DNA of 64,000 nt from Nocardioides panacis (lineage in GTDB: Bacteria; Actinomycetota; Actinomycetes; Propionibacteriales; Nocardioidaceae), in NCBI RefSeq assembly GCF_019039255.1, contig NZ_CP077062.1:1054001-1118000 (forward strand), given 5' to 3'. The notes beneath the pieces are model-generated. The model ran no database searches. It was not told the DNA's origin and saw only the letters and a list, made by a program, of their open reading frames with translations. Numbering within the stretch: position 1 is the first letter of the stretch; each line of letters starts with the position of its first letter. Positions 1 through 8,059 of the stretch are shown here, in pieces. A program made the position numbers and the translations under genes.

Positions 1-275
1 TGCGTCGCCGGGGACGTCTGGTCCGGCTTGTCCGGGGCCTCGTCGGCGTCGACGGGGTGGTCGGCCGGGTCGGTGTCCGGGGTGTCCCCGGCACTGACGA
101 GAGCGGACTCGCCGTCGGTGTGCCCCTGGGAGGAGGCCGCGCTGCCGGTGCCCTCCACGCCCTCGAAGCCGTCCCGGCGCTCGCTGCTCAGCCCCATGTC
201 ACCGGCCAGGCCCTCCGGACCGCCGGCGTTGGGGTGCGACTCGCGGTTGACGGTCTCGCGCTCGTCGCCGCTCAT
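1..275 (-). CDS. Small acidic hydrophilic protein, C-terminus cut by window edge
   Basis: Reading leftward, an ATG at 273-275 opens a frame that stays open to the window edge, so the C-terminus is missing. The visible 91 residues begin MSGDERETVNRESHPNAGG. They are rich in Asp, Glu, Gly, Ser and Pro, with no hydrophobic core, signal peptide or recognisable domain, and are probably intrinsically disordered. The ATG overlaps the stop of the preceding gene as ATGA, so the two are likely translated together. I do not recognise a family, and the function is unknown. High-GC DNA often holds spurious frames, but the overlap and the similar style of the two neighbours support a real gene. Confidence 0.5.
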   Translation of the reverse strand, partial: MSGDERETVNRESHPNAGGPEGLAGDMGLSSERRDGFEGVEGTGSAASSQGHTDGESALVSAGDTPDTDPADHPVDADEAPDKPDQTSPAT

Positions 276-424
276 GACTCGTCGCCCGTGTCCGCCGTGC
301 CGGCCGGGTCCTCGGCCACGGCCGCCGGGTCCGACTGGTCGTTGGACATGAAGTCCCCGGGGTGGGCGTCGCCGGCGGGCGGCTCGCCCACGAAGTCGGC
401 GGGGTCCAGCGTGTTCTCGCTCAT
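272..424 (-). CDS. Small acidic protein (50 aa), unknown function
   Basis: The frame begins MSENTLDPADFVGEPPAG and ends in DTGDES, giving 50 residues that are strongly acidic and Pro/Gly rich. A good ribosome-binding site (AGGAGA) lies seven bases before the ATG, which decides the start. Its TGA overlaps the ATG of the next gene (ATGA). No domain, membrane segment or signal is visible. It sits in a row of four short leftward genes (1-1099) and may be co-transcribed with 445-810. Function unknown; it is too short for the usual gene-length filters, and the ribosome-binding site and overlap are the main support. Confidence 0.55.
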   Translation of the reverse strand: MSENTLDPADFVGEPPAGDAHPGDFMSNDQSDPAAVAEDPAGTADTGDES

Positions 425-444
425 CGTGTCTCCTACGGGTAGGG

Positions 445-810
445 CTACTCGCCGCCGGAGCCGTCCGAGGGCTGGTCGAGCGCCGTCTCGGCGTTCTCCT
501 CCTGCAGCTCCTCGTTGGCCTGCTCGGTCTGCGTGCGGGCGTGGATCTCGCCGTCCGGAGCAGGGTACGACGCCCCGTCACCGGCCTGCGCCGGGTCCGC
601 GCCGGAGTCCGGGTCCTCCTCGCCGCTCGGGGCCGGGTCGTCGAGCCAGGGGTCGTCGCCGGACTGCTCGGGACCGCCCGGGCTCGTGGAGCCGGCGGGC
701 GCGTCGCTGCGCAGCGGGCCGCCGGGCGGGGCCGGCGCGTCGGGCCCGGCCGGTCCGCGCGGGTTCTCGGGACCGGTCGGGGAGTCGCTCTGCTCGGGTG
801 TGTGGCTCAT
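445..810 (-). CDS. Acidic Pro/Gly-rich protein (121 aa), unknown function
   Basis: The start MSHTPEQSDSPTGPENPRG is chosen because residues encoded further upstream in the same open frame are Arg/Ser/Thr-rich and look like shadow coding. The protein is 121 residues, very acidic and low in complexity. The N-terminal half is Pro/Gly rich; the C-terminal third (about residues 85-121) is Glu/Gln/Asn rich and could form a short helix. No signal peptide or transmembrane segment is visible. It lies 20 bases upstream of the 50-aa acidic gene and reads the same way. Such disordered acidic proteins are common in Nocardioides-like genomes, and no function is assigned. Confidence 0.55.
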   Translation of the reverse strand: MSHTPEQSDSPTGPENPRGPAGPDAPAPPGGPLRSDAPAGSTSPGGPEQSGDDPWLDDPAPSGEEDPDSGADPAQAGDGASYPAPDGEIHARTQTEQANEELQEENAETALDQPSDGSGGE

Positions 811-883
811 CCGGTCGAGGTACCCGCGCCGGGCGTCGCAAAACGACGCGGCGGGAGATTGCCCCGCGCAGGGCGTCCGGGGG

Positions 884-1099
884 TCAGGGCCGCGGCTTCC
901 CGAAGTCGTCGTTCTTGCCGTCGAGGGAGTCCAGGCCCTTCTTGAGCTGCACCTTGCCCTTGGCGATCTTGTCGGCGTGCTTGTTGCCGGTCTTCTGGTT
1001 GAGGGTGTCGCCGAGCTTGTCCGCACCCTGGGCGATCTTGTCGCCGTGCTGGTCGACGGCCTTGGTCAGCTGCTTCTTCGCCTTGTCCAGGAATCCCAC
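884..1099 (-). CDS. MT0933/Rv0909-like antitoxin-family protein
   Basis: A 71-residue basic protein beginning MGFLDKAKKQLTKAVDQHG, with a GTG start preceded by AGGAG. The pattern G-F-L-D-K-A-K, then D-K-I-A-Q-G-A-D-K-L-G-D and K-T-G-N-K-H-A-D-K-I, is that of the short MT0933-like antitoxin family (Pfam PF14013), which includes M. tuberculosis Rv0909. In M. tuberculosis the partner toxin Rv0910 is an SRPBCC protein. Here no toxin is adjacent, although an unlinked SRPBCC gene lies at 4062-4541. Many family members are solitary and their role is unclear. The gene is divergent from miaA. Family assignment is moderately sure; antitoxin function is not shown. Confidence 0.7.
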   Translation of the reverse strand: MGFLDKAKKQLTKAVDQHGDKIAQGADKLGDTLNQKTGNKHADKIAKGKVQLKKGLDSLDGKNDDFGKPRP

Positions 1100-1175
1100 G
1101 ACGTGCTCCTTCGTCTCGACCTACCTGCGACCTACCGACGACGGGGACCCGCGCCGGCTTTGCCACACTCTCATC

Positions 1176-2132
1176 ATGCCGAACGACCGGGTGGGGCCGA
1201 CAGGTTCCCCGACCGCCCCCGTGCCCGTCGTGGCCGTGGTCGGCGCCACCGCCGCGGGCAAGACCGAGCTGTCCCTGGACCTCGCCGAGGCGCTGGCCGG
1301 GGAGATCGTGAACACCGACGCGATGCAGGTCTACCGGGGCATGGACATCGGCACCGCGAAGCTGCCGGCCGGGGAGCGCCGCGGCATCCCCCACCACCTG
1401 CTCGACCTGCTCGACGTCTCCGAGCCGGCGACGGTAGCGCAGTTCCAGGCCCTGGCCCGCGGGGTGGTCGCCGACTGCCGGGACCGGCGAGCGGTGCCGG
1501 TCCTGGTCGGCGGCTCGGCGCTCTACACCCGGGCCGTCCTGGACCGGTTCGAGTTCCCGGGCACCGACCCCGCGGTGCGGGCCCGCCTCGAGGCCGAGCT
1601 GGACGTGGTCGGGTCCGGGGAGCTGCACCGCCGGCTGGCGGGCGTGGACCCCGAGGCCGCCGCCCGGATCGTCCCCGCCAACGGCCGCCGCGTGGTGCGG
1701 GCGCTGGAGGTCGTGGAGATCACCGGCGCGCCGTTCAGCGCGACGCTGCCCGACCCGACGTACGTCCTGGAGCCCACCGTCCAGGTCGGCGTCCGGATCC
1801 CGCGGCCGGTCCTGGACGAGCGGATCGAGCTGCGGGTGCGACGCATGTGGGACGAGGGCCTGGTCGAGGAGGTACGCCGGCTGGCCGGCGCCGGGCTCCG
1901 GGAGGGCCGCACGGCGCACCGGGCGCTGGGCTACCAGCAGGTGCTGGCGTTCCTCGACGGGGAGTGCTCCGAGCAGGAGGCCTTCGAGCGGACGGTGTTC
2001 GGCACCCGGCGCTTCGCCCGGCGCCAGGAGTCGTGGTTCCACAAGGACCAGCGGATCACCTGGGTGGACTGGGACGATCCCGACCGGGCCCGGGTCGCGA
2101 CCGCGGTGGTTGAGGCGACCCTCACGGGGTAG
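1176..2132 (+). CDS. miaA: tRNA dimethylallyltransferase MiaA
   Basis: MiaA transfers a dimethylallyl group to N6 of A37 in tRNAs that read codons starting with U, the first step of ms2i6A formation. The 318-residue protein has the P-loop GATAAGKTELS near residues 22-32, then NTDAMQVYRGMDIGTAKL, the DMAPP/tRNA-binding signature. Further on come the PHHLLD motif, LVGGSALYTRAVLD, and a C-terminal TAHRALGYQQ. The open frame runs far upstream, but the ATG at 1176 gives the normal length and start MPNDRVG, followed by a short flexible leader. It heads a rightward run (miaA, ggt, SRPBCC, dapF, hflX). Confidence in the function is high; the exact start is less certain. Confidence 0.95.
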   Translation: MPNDRVGPTGSPTAPVPVVAVVGATAAGKTELSLDLAEALAGEIVNTDAMQVYRGMDIGTAKLPAGERRGIPHHLLDLLDVSEPATVAQFQALARGVVADCRDRRAVPVLVGGSALYTRAVLDRFEFPGTDPAVRARLEAELDVVGSGELHRRLAGVDPEAAARIVPANGRRVVRALEVVEITGAPFSATLPDPTYVLEPTVQVGVRIPRPVLDERIELRVRRMWDEGLVEEVRRLAGAGLREGRTAHRALGYQQVLAFLDGECSEQEAFERTVFGTRRFARRQESWFHKDQRITWVDWDDPDRARVATAVVEATLTG

Positions 2133-2171
2133 GACGTCTCCGTCCGCTCGCCTCGGGGAAGGAACACCCAC

Positions 2172-4013
2172 ATGCACCGCACACGCGTGAGCCGGTTCGC
2201 GGCCCTCGGAGTCGCCGGAGCCACGGCGGTCGCCGGTCTCGGCGTCGCCCTCCCGTCGGCCTCCGCCGACGACGCCGGCCGGTACTCCACCAAGACGCCC
2301 ACCAGCCGCGGCTTCGGCGGCGCGGTCACCTCCGTGGACCCCGAGGCCTCCCGGGTCGGCCTGCAGGTGCTCAAGAACGGCGGCAACGCGGTCGACGCGG
2401 CCGTCGCGACCGCCGCGGCGCTCGGCGTCACCGAGCCCTACAGCTCCGGCCTCGGCGGCGGCGGCTACTTCGTCTACTACGACGCGAAGACGAAGAAGGT
2501 GCACACCATCGACGGCCGCGAGACCGCGCCCGCCTCGATGCCCCGCGACGCGTTCATCGACAAGTCCACCGGCAAGCCCTACAACTTCACCCCCGAGCTG
2601 GTGACCAGCGGCGTGTCCGTCGGCGTCCCCGGCACCCCGGCCACCTGGGCCAAGGCGCTGCGCGAGTGGGGCACCTACCGGCTGGCGGGCGCGCTCGCCC
2701 CGGCCGAGAAGCTGGCCCGCCGCGGCTTCGTCGTGGACAAGACGTTCCACCAGCAGACCCTGGACAACCAGACGCGCTTCGAGGCCTACACCTCCACCCC
2801 GCGGCTGTTCCTGCCCGGCGGCACCGCGCCGAGGACCGGGTCGGTCTTCCGCAACACCGCGCTGGCCAACACCTACCGCGCGCTGGGCCGCAAGGGCGTC
2901 TCGTGGTTCTACCGCGGCCCGATCGCCCGCGAGATCGCCCACAACGTCCAGTCGCCGCCGAAGAGCTCCACCACCGCGCTGCCGGTGCCGGCCGGGCACC
3001 TCACCCGGCGCGACCTGGCCGGCTACCGCGCGCTGTTCCGCACCCCGACGTACGCGAAGTACCGCGGGTACGGCGTGTGGGGGATGGGCGGCTCGTCCTC
3101 GGGCGGCACCACCGTCGGGGAGGCGCTGAACATCATGGAGCAGTTCCCGCTGCGCCGGCTGAGCAGCACCCAGCAGCTGCACGTCTACCTCGAGGCCAGC
3201 GCGCTGGCGTTCGCCGACCGGGCGAAGTACCTCGGCGACCCGGCCTTCGTGAAGATCCCGCGCGCGACGCTGCTCTCCGACCGGTACGCCGCGTCGCGGG
3301 CCTGCTCGATCAGCCTGACCACGGCGATGCCCAAGCCGACGACGGCCGGCGACGTGAGGAAGTACGACCCGACCTGCGGCGGCACCAGCTCGACCGGCAC
3401 CACGGCCCGGCGGGACACCGAGAACGTCGAGACCACGAACCTCACGGTCACCGACAAGCGCGGCAACGTCGTGGAGTACACCCTGACCATCGAGCAGACC
3501 GGCGGCTCCGGCCTGCTGCTGCCCGGCCGCGGGTTCCTGCTCAACAACGAGCTCACCGACTTCTCCGCGGTGTACGACGCCGCCGACCCGAACCGGATCC
3601 AGCCCGGCAAGCGGCCGCGCTCCTCGATCTCGCCGACGCTCGTGCTGCGCGACGGCAAGCCGGTCGTGGCGCTGGGCTCGCCCGGCGGCTCGACGATCAT
3701 CACCACCGTGCTGCAGATGATCACCGACCGGATCGACCGTCAGCTCTCGCTGCCGCAGACGATCGCGGACCCGCGCGGCTCGCAGCGCAACACCGCCGCG
3801 GTCAGCGCCGAGCCGGAGTTCATCGAGAAGTACGGCGCCGGCCTGCAGGCGCTCGGGCACCCGCTGACCCCGGCCGGCGACAAGTTCACCAGCGCCTCGG
3901 AGATCGGGGCGGCCACGGCCGTCGCGTTCAAGCGGCACGGGTACCTCGTCGCCGTCTCCGAGCCGCGCCGCCGCGGCGGCGGGTCGGCCCTGGTGGTGCG
4001 CCCCTCGCGCTGA
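2172..4013 (+). CDS. ggt: Secreted gamma-glutamyltransferase
   Basis: Gamma-glutamyltransferase hydrolyses or transfers the gamma-glutamyl group of glutathione and similar amides outside the membrane. The 613-residue precursor starts with a signal peptide (basic MHRTRVSR, hydrophobic stretch, ASA-D cleavage near residues 30-33). The large-subunit motif NGGNAVDAAVA lies near residues 69-79 and GLGGGGYFVYY near 93-103. The autoprocessing site is ETTNLTVTD: Thr421 should become the N-terminal nucleophile of the small subunit. Asn423 replaces the His usual in this motif (TTH in E. coli). GRGFLLNNELTDF and GSPGGSTII follow, as expected. It begins 39 bases after miaA behind a GGGGAAGGAA ribosome-binding site. 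Confidence 0.93.
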   Translation: MHRTRVSRFAALGVAGATAVAGLGVALPSASADDAGRYSTKTPTSRGFGGAVTSVDPEASRVGLQVLKNGGNAVDAAVATAAALGVTEPYSSGLGGGGYFVYYDAKTKKVHTIDGRETAPASMPRDAFIDKSTGKPYNFTPELVTSGVSVGVPGTPATWAKALREWGTYRLAGALAPAEKLARRGFVVDKTFHQQTLDNQTRFEAYTSTPRLFLPGGTAPRTGSVFRNTALANTYRALGRKGVSWFYRGPIAREIAHNVQSPPKSSTTALPVPAGHLTRRDLAGYRALFRTPTYAKYRGYGVWGMGGSSSGGTTVGEALNIMEQFPLRRLSSTQQLHVYLEASALAFADRAKYLGDPAFVKIPRATLLSDRYAASRACSISLTTAMPKPTTAGDVRKYDPTCGGTSSTGTTARRDTENVETTNLTVTDKRGNVVEYTLTIEQTGGSGLLLPGRGFLLNNELTDFSAVYDAADPNRIQPGKRPRSSISPTLVLRDGKPVVALGSPGGSTIITTVLQMITDRIDRQLSLPQTIADPRGSQRNTAAVSAEPEFIEKYGAGLQALGHPLTPAGDKFTSASEIGAATAVAFKRHGYLVAVSEPRRRGGGSALVVRPSR

Positions 4014-4061
4014 TCGCCCGCTGATCGCCGCTGCCGGGTCCGATCACCTATCGTCTGGCGC

Positions 4062-4541
4062 ATGAGCGAGCCCAGCACCTACACCGTCCAGCGGTCCACG
4101 ACCGTGCACGCCCCCGCCGCGCAGGTGGAGGAGCAGATCGTGGACTTCCACCGGTGGACCGCGTGGTCGCCGTGGGAGGGCGTCGACCCGCAGATGGCGC
4201 GCTCCTACACCGGCCCGGCCCAGGGCGCCGGTGCGGTCTACGAGTGGACCGGCAACCGCAAGGCCGGCGCCGGCCGGATGCAGATCACCGACGTCGCACC
4301 GGGCTCGCGGGTGGAGATCGACCTGCGCTTCCTCAAGCCGTTCAAGTCGCACAGCACCACGGTGTTCTCGCTGGAGCCGCTGGACGACGGCAGCACCACG
4401 GTGACCTGGACGATGACCGGCCCGCGGACCCTCGCGGTCAAGGCGATGGGGCTGTTCACCAGCATGGACAAGCTGGTCGGCGGGGACTTCGAGAAGGGTC
4501 TGGCCCGGCTCAAGGACGTCGCGGAGCGGCCGGGCGGCTAG
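4062..4541 (+). CDS. SRPBCC (polyketide cyclase/START-like) family protein
   Basis: A 159-residue protein with a single SRPBCC lipid/ligand-binding fold. It has an N-terminal strand YTVQRSTTVHAPAAQVEE, a W-x-x-W motif (RWTAWSPWEG), alternating strands, and a long C-terminal helix around FTSMDKLVGGDFEKGLARLK. This layout is common in actinobacterial polyketide_cyc2 proteins of unknown ligand. Rv0910, the toxin partner of the MT0933-type antitoxin, belongs to the same superfamily, so a link to the gene at 884-1099 is imaginable but is not supported by adjacency. The gene lies just before dapF (10 bases apart). The specific function is unknown. Confidence 0.8.
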   Translation: MSEPSTYTVQRSTTVHAPAAQVEEQIVDFHRWTAWSPWEGVDPQMARSYTGPAQGAGAVYEWTGNRKAGAGRMQITDVAPGSRVEIDLRFLKPFKSHSTTVFSLEPLDDGSTTVTWTMTGPRTLAVKAMGLFTSMDKLVGGDFEKGLARLKDVAERPGG

Positions 4542-4551
4542 GCTCGCCGAC

Positions 4552-5391
4552 GTGACCAGCGCGTTCGGGTTCCTCAAGGGGCACGGCACCGAGAACGACT
4601 TCGTGCTGCTCCCCGACGCCGACGGCTCGGTGCACGGCGACCTCGCCCCGGACGTCGTCGCCCGGCTGTGCGACCGGCGGGCCGGGATCGGCGGCGACGG
4701 CGTCCTGCGGGCGATCCGCACCGCGGCGTACGACGACCCGGCGGCCGTCGCGGCCCGCAGCGAGGCCGAGTGGTTCATGGACTACCGCAACTCCGACGGC
4801 TCGGTCTCGGAGATGTGCGGCAACGGGGTGCGGGTGTTCGGCCGCTACCTCGTCGAGCACGAGGGCGTCGACCCGCACCGGCCGCTGAAGGTCGGCACCC
4901 GGGCCGGCACCCGCACGCTCACCTTCGGCCGCGACCTGGTCAGCGTCGACATGGGGCAGCCCGTCGTGCACGGCGAGACCAAGGTGTCGGTGGGGGAGCG
5001 GTCCTGGCCGGCGCTGCACGTGTCGATGGGCAACCCGCACGCCGTCGCGTTCGTCGACGACCTCACCGACGCGGGCCACCTGCTCGACCCGCCCGGGCAC
5101 GACGCCGAGGAGTTCCCCGACGGCGTGAACGTCGAGTTCGTCGTACGACGGGGCCGGCGGCACGTCGCGATGCGGGTGCACGAGCGCGGCTCGGGGGAGA
5201 CCCGGTCCTGCGGCACCGGCGCCTGCGCGGTGATGGTCGCGGCGGCGCTCGCCGACGGGACCGCCCCGGGCAAGCGGTACCGCGTCGACGTGCCCGGCGG
5301 ACGGCTCGAGGTGACCTGGACCGAGCAGGGCCGCGTCGAGCTGACCGGGCCGGCCGTGCTGGTCGCCCGGGGCGAGTGGATCGCAAAATGA
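4552..5391 (+). CDS. dapF: Diaminopimelate epimerase
   Basis: DapF interconverts LL- and meso-diaminopimelate for lysine and peptidoglycan synthesis. The 279-residue protein has a GTG start directly before SAFGFLKGHGTENDF, the normal N-terminus. Both catalytic cysteines are present: one in SEMCGNGVRVFGRYL (near residue 88) and one in RSCGTGACAVM (near residue 222). The substrate-binding MGNPHAV motif and the two-lobed length fit the family. The cofactor-independent mechanism uses the two cysteines as a thiolate/thiol pair. It follows the SRPBCC gene by 10 bases and precedes hflX by about 80 bases, an order common in actinobacteria. Confidence 0.96.
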   Translation: MTSAFGFLKGHGTENDFVLLPDADGSVHGDLAPDVVARLCDRRAGIGGDGVLRAIRTAAYDDPAAVAARSEAEWFMDYRNSDGSVSEMCGNGVRVFGRYLVEHEGVDPHRPLKVGTRAGTRTLTFGRDLVSVDMGQPVVHGETKVSVGERSWPALHVSMGNPHAVAFVDDLTDAGHLLDPPGHDAEEFPDGVNVEFVVRRGRRHVAMRVHERGSGETRSCGTGACAVMVAAALADGTAPGKRYRVDVPGGRLEVTWTEQGRVELTGPAVLVARGEWIAK

Positions 5392-5473
5392 ATCGCCGCC
5401 CGGCGCCGCGCCGTGCGAGCATCGAGGGGCGCCGGGAATCCACCCGGCGGCTCTGACGTTCTCTCTGGTGGAT

Positions 5474-6982
5474 ATGACTAGCGCACACGAATTCGACGCC
5501 CACACGCCCGACCCCGTCACGCCCATCGACGAGCGGGACGACATCAACCTCGACGACGCCCTCGCGGAGACCGACGACTGGGAGAGCCCGGACGGACCGG
5601 ACCCCGAGGAGAGCACCGGGTCCTACGACCTCGCGGAGCGGCACGCCCTGCGCCGGGTCGCCGGGCTGTCCACCGAGCTGGAGGACATCTCCGAGGTCGA
5701 GTACCGCCAGCTGCGGCTGGAGCGGGTCGTCCTGGTGGGGGTCTGGACCGACGGCACCGTGGAGGACGCCGAGAACTCGATGGCCGAGCTCGCCCTGCTC
5801 GCCGAGACGGCCGGCTCCGAGGTGCTCGACGCGTTCTACCAGCGCCGGCAGAGCCCGGACCCCGCGACGTACATCGGGCGCGGCAAGGTGGACGGCCTCA
5901 AGGAGATCGTCCAGGCCACCGGCGCGGACACCGTGATCCTCGACGGCGAGCTCGCGCCCAGCCAGCTCAGGAACCTCGAGGACCGGGTCAAGGTCAAGGT
6001 GGTGGACCGGACCGCGCTGATCCTCGACATCTTCGCCCAGCACGCCAAGTCCCGCGAGGGCCAGGCCCAGGTCGAGCTCGCCCAGCTCAACTACATGAAG
6101 CAGCGGCTGCGCGGCTGGGGCGGCAACCTGTCCCGCCAGGCCGGTGGCCGGGTGGGCTCGCAGGGCGGCGGCATCGGTGGCCGTGGCCCCGGTGAGACCA
6201 AGATCGAGACCGACCGGCGCCGGATCAACACCAAGATCGCCAAGCTCCGCAACGAGCTCAAGCACATGCGGGTCACCCGGGACACCAAGCGCTCGGACCG
6301 GCAGCGGCACCAGATCCCCTCGGTCGCGATCGCCGGCTACACCAACGCCGGCAAGTCCTCGCTGCTCAACCGGCTCACCGACGCCGGCGTGCTGGTCGAG
6401 GACTCGCTGTTCGCGACCCTGGACCCGACCACCCGCAAGACCACCACCTCCGACGGCCGGATCTACACGATGTCCGACACCGTGGGGTTCGTCCGGCACC
6501 TGCCCCACCAGCTGATCGAGGCGTTCCGCTCCACGCTGGAGGAGGTGGCCGACTCCGACCTGGTGCTGCACGTCGTCGACGGCTCCCACCCGGACCCGGA
6601 GGGCCAGCTGGCCGCGGTGCGCGAGGTGTTCGCCGAGATCGGCGCCGACAAGGTGCCCGAGCTCGTGGTGATCAACAAGGCCGACGCCGCCGACCCGATC
6701 CTGATCTCCCGCCTCAAGGGCCGCGAGCCGCACTCGGTGGTGGTCTCCGCCAAGACCGGCGAGGGCATCGCCGACGTGCTGCGGGCGGTCGAGGCCGACC
6801 TGCCGCACCCCGGCGTCGCCTTCGACGCGCTGCTGCCCTACGAGCGCGGCGACCTGCTGAACCGGATCCACGTCAGCGGCGAGGTCGAGTCCGTCGAGCA
6901 CACCGGGGACGGCTCGCGGGTGCGCGGCCGGGTGCACGCCGACCTGGCCGGGGAGCTCGAGCCCTACCTGGTCAAGGCGTAG
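5474..6982 (+). CDS. hflX: Ribosome-associated GTPase HflX
   Basis: HflX binds the 50S subunit and can split stalled or hibernating 70S ribosomes. The protein is about 502 residues. An N-terminal acidic extension of about 80 residues is typical of actinobacteria. The HflX domain carries YIGRGKVDGL and LDGELAPSQLRNLED, and the Gly-rich loop GPGETKIETDRRRI follows. The G domain has G1 GYTNAGKSS, G3 DTVGFVRHLP and G4 NKAD; the DATLDPTTR-like segment is FATLDPTTRK. Two starts are possible, GTG at 5468 and ATG at 5474. I chose the ATG because GGTGG lies at a usable distance. The DinB-like gene begins five bases after the stop. Confidence 0.95.
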   Translation: MTSAHEFDAHTPDPVTPIDERDDINLDDALAETDDWESPDGPDPEESTGSYDLAERHALRRVAGLSTELEDISEVEYRQLRLERVVLVGVWTDGTVEDAENSMAELALLAETAGSEVLDAFYQRRQSPDPATYIGRGKVDGLKEIVQATGADTVILDGELAPSQLRNLEDRVKVKVVDRTALILDIFAQHAKSREGQAQVELAQLNYMKQRLRGWGGNLSRQAGGRVGSQGGGIGGRGPGETKIETDRRRINTKIAKLRNELKHMRVTRDTKRSDRQRHQIPSVAIAGYTNAGKSSLLNRLTDAGVLVEDSLFATLDPTTRKTTTSDGRIYTMSDTVGFVRHLPHQLIEAFRSTLEEVADSDLVLHVVDGSHPDPEGQLAAVREVFAEIGADKVPELVVINKADAADPILISRLKGREPHSVVVSAKTGEGIADVLRAVEADLPHPGVAFDALLPYERGDLLNRIHVSGEVESVEHTGDGSRVRGRVHADLAGELEPYLVKA

Positions 6983-6987
6983 CCGCC

Positions 6988-7494
6988 GTGTCCTACGACT
7001 TCGGCGACCGGCCGCGGCCGCCGTTCGTCGGGGACGAGCGGGAGGTGCTCGACGGGTGGCTCGACTTCCACCGGGCCACCCTGCTGATGAAGTGCGAGGG
7101 GCTGACCCTCGAGCAGCTCAAGGTCCGCCCGCTGCGGACCTCGAGGCTGACCCTGCTCGGCCTGGTGCGGCACCTCACCGAGGTCGAGCGGGGCTGGTTC
7201 CTGCCGTTCCTGGGCGAGCCGGTCACCGAGCTCTACTGCACCGAGGCCGACCCCGACGGGGACTTCCACGGCGTGCCGCACGCCGACGCCGAGGCCGACC
7301 TGGCCCGCTACGGCGAGACCGTCGACACGATCAGCGACCGGCTCCGCCGGCACCGCCTCGACGAGGTCGAGGAGGACGGCGGCACGTCCTACAACCTGCG
7401 CTGGATCTTCACCCACATGGTCGAGGAGTACGCCCGCCACAACGGGCACGCCGACCTGCTGCGCGAGGCCATCGACGGCACCCGCGGCGAATAG
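6988..7494 (+). CDS. DinB/DUF664 family protein
   Basis: A 168-residue protein with the four-helix DinB-like fold of the DUF664 family. The motif LVRHLTEVERGWF (near residues 52-64) supplies the first metal-ligand His, and the late THMVEEYARHNGHAD (near residues 137-151) supplies the H-x3-E-x2-RH-x-GH set. These are the positions of the three-His metal site in DinB/YfiT-type enzymes. In actinobacteria many relatives are thought to be mycothiol-dependent transferases or hydrolases; that role is inferred from the family. It starts with GTG five bases after hflX and is probably in the same transcript. Confidence 0.85.
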   Translation: MSYDFGDRPRPPFVGDEREVLDGWLDFHRATLLMKCEGLTLEQLKVRPLRTSRLTLLGLVRHLTEVERGWFLPFLGEPVTELYCTEADPDGDFHGVPHADAEADLARYGETVDTISDRLRRHRLDEVEEDGGTSYNLRWIFTHMVEEYARHNGHADLLREAIDGTRGE

Positions 7495-7537
7495 GGTCCC
7501 GGACCGGTTTCCCGATCGGCGCCCCGGGTAGCGGGGG

Positions 7538-8059
7538 GTGGTGCACGAATCCACTCTCACGCTGACCGTCGACGGGGTCTCCCGCACGGTCACCGTGGAC
7601 ACCCGGACCACGCTCCTCGACACCCTGCGGGACCGGCTGGGGGTGACCTCCCCCAAGAAGGGCTGCGACCACGGCCAGTGCGGTGCCTGCACGGTGCTGC
7701 TCGACGGCCGTCGCACGCTGAGCTGCCTGCGCCTCGCGGTCGCCGAGCACGGCGCCGACGTGGTCACCTCGGCCGGCCTGCGGGTCGGTGACGACCTGCA
7801 CCCGGTGCAGCAGGCGTTCATCGACCACGACGGGCTGCAGTGCGGCTACTGCACCCCGGGCCAGATCTGCTCGGCCGTCGGCATGCTCGAGGAGGCCCGC
7901 GCCGGCCACCCGAGCCACGTCACCGAGGACCTCGAGGCCGGTCTCGACGGGGGAGCCGAGCTCACCGACGAGGAGATCCGGGAGCGGATGAGCGGCAACC
8001 TGTGCCGGTGCGGCGCCTACCCCCACATCGTCGCGGCGATCGCGGAGGTGGCCCGGTGA
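7538..8059 (+). CDS. Molybdenum hydroxylase [2Fe-2S] subunit (PaoA/CoxS type)
   Basis: The small iron-sulfur subunit of a xanthine-oxidase-family molybdoenzyme (173 aa). The plant-type [2Fe-2S] domain has GCDHGQCGACTVLLDG (near residues 44-59). The second, helical cluster domain has CGYCTPGQ (near 104-111) and GNLCRCGAY near the C-terminus. There is no Tat signal, unlike E. coli PaoA, so the complex is probably cytoplasmic here. Two adjacent GTG codons (7538, 7541) could start it, and a G-rich stretch precedes them. Its stop overlaps the next start (GTGA), marking a tight three-gene operon. The substrate cannot be read from this subunit. Confidence 0.93.
   Translation: MVHESTLTLTVDGVSRTVTVDTRTTLLDTLRDRLGVTSPKKGCDHGQCGACTVLLDGRRTLSCLRLAVAEHGADVVTSAGLRVGDDLHPVQQAFIDHDGLQCGYCTPGQICSAVGMLEEARAGHPSHVTEDLEAGLDGGAELTDEEIRERMSGNLCRCGAYPHIVAAIAEVAR

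Noticed and set aside
807-3938. A 1043-codon open frame on the minus strand across miaA and ggt
   Set aside because: Shadow of G/C-rich coding DNA on the other strand; Arg/Gly/Ala-rich translation with no domain. The same holds for the long minus frames at 8736-11291, 10916-13525, 20949-23540 and 32193-34847.
884-4541. Toxin-antitoxin pair made of the MT0933-like gene and the SRPBCC gene
   Set aside because: The genes are 3 kb apart on opposite strands with miaA and ggt between them. Only family resemblance to Rv0909/Rv0910 links them.
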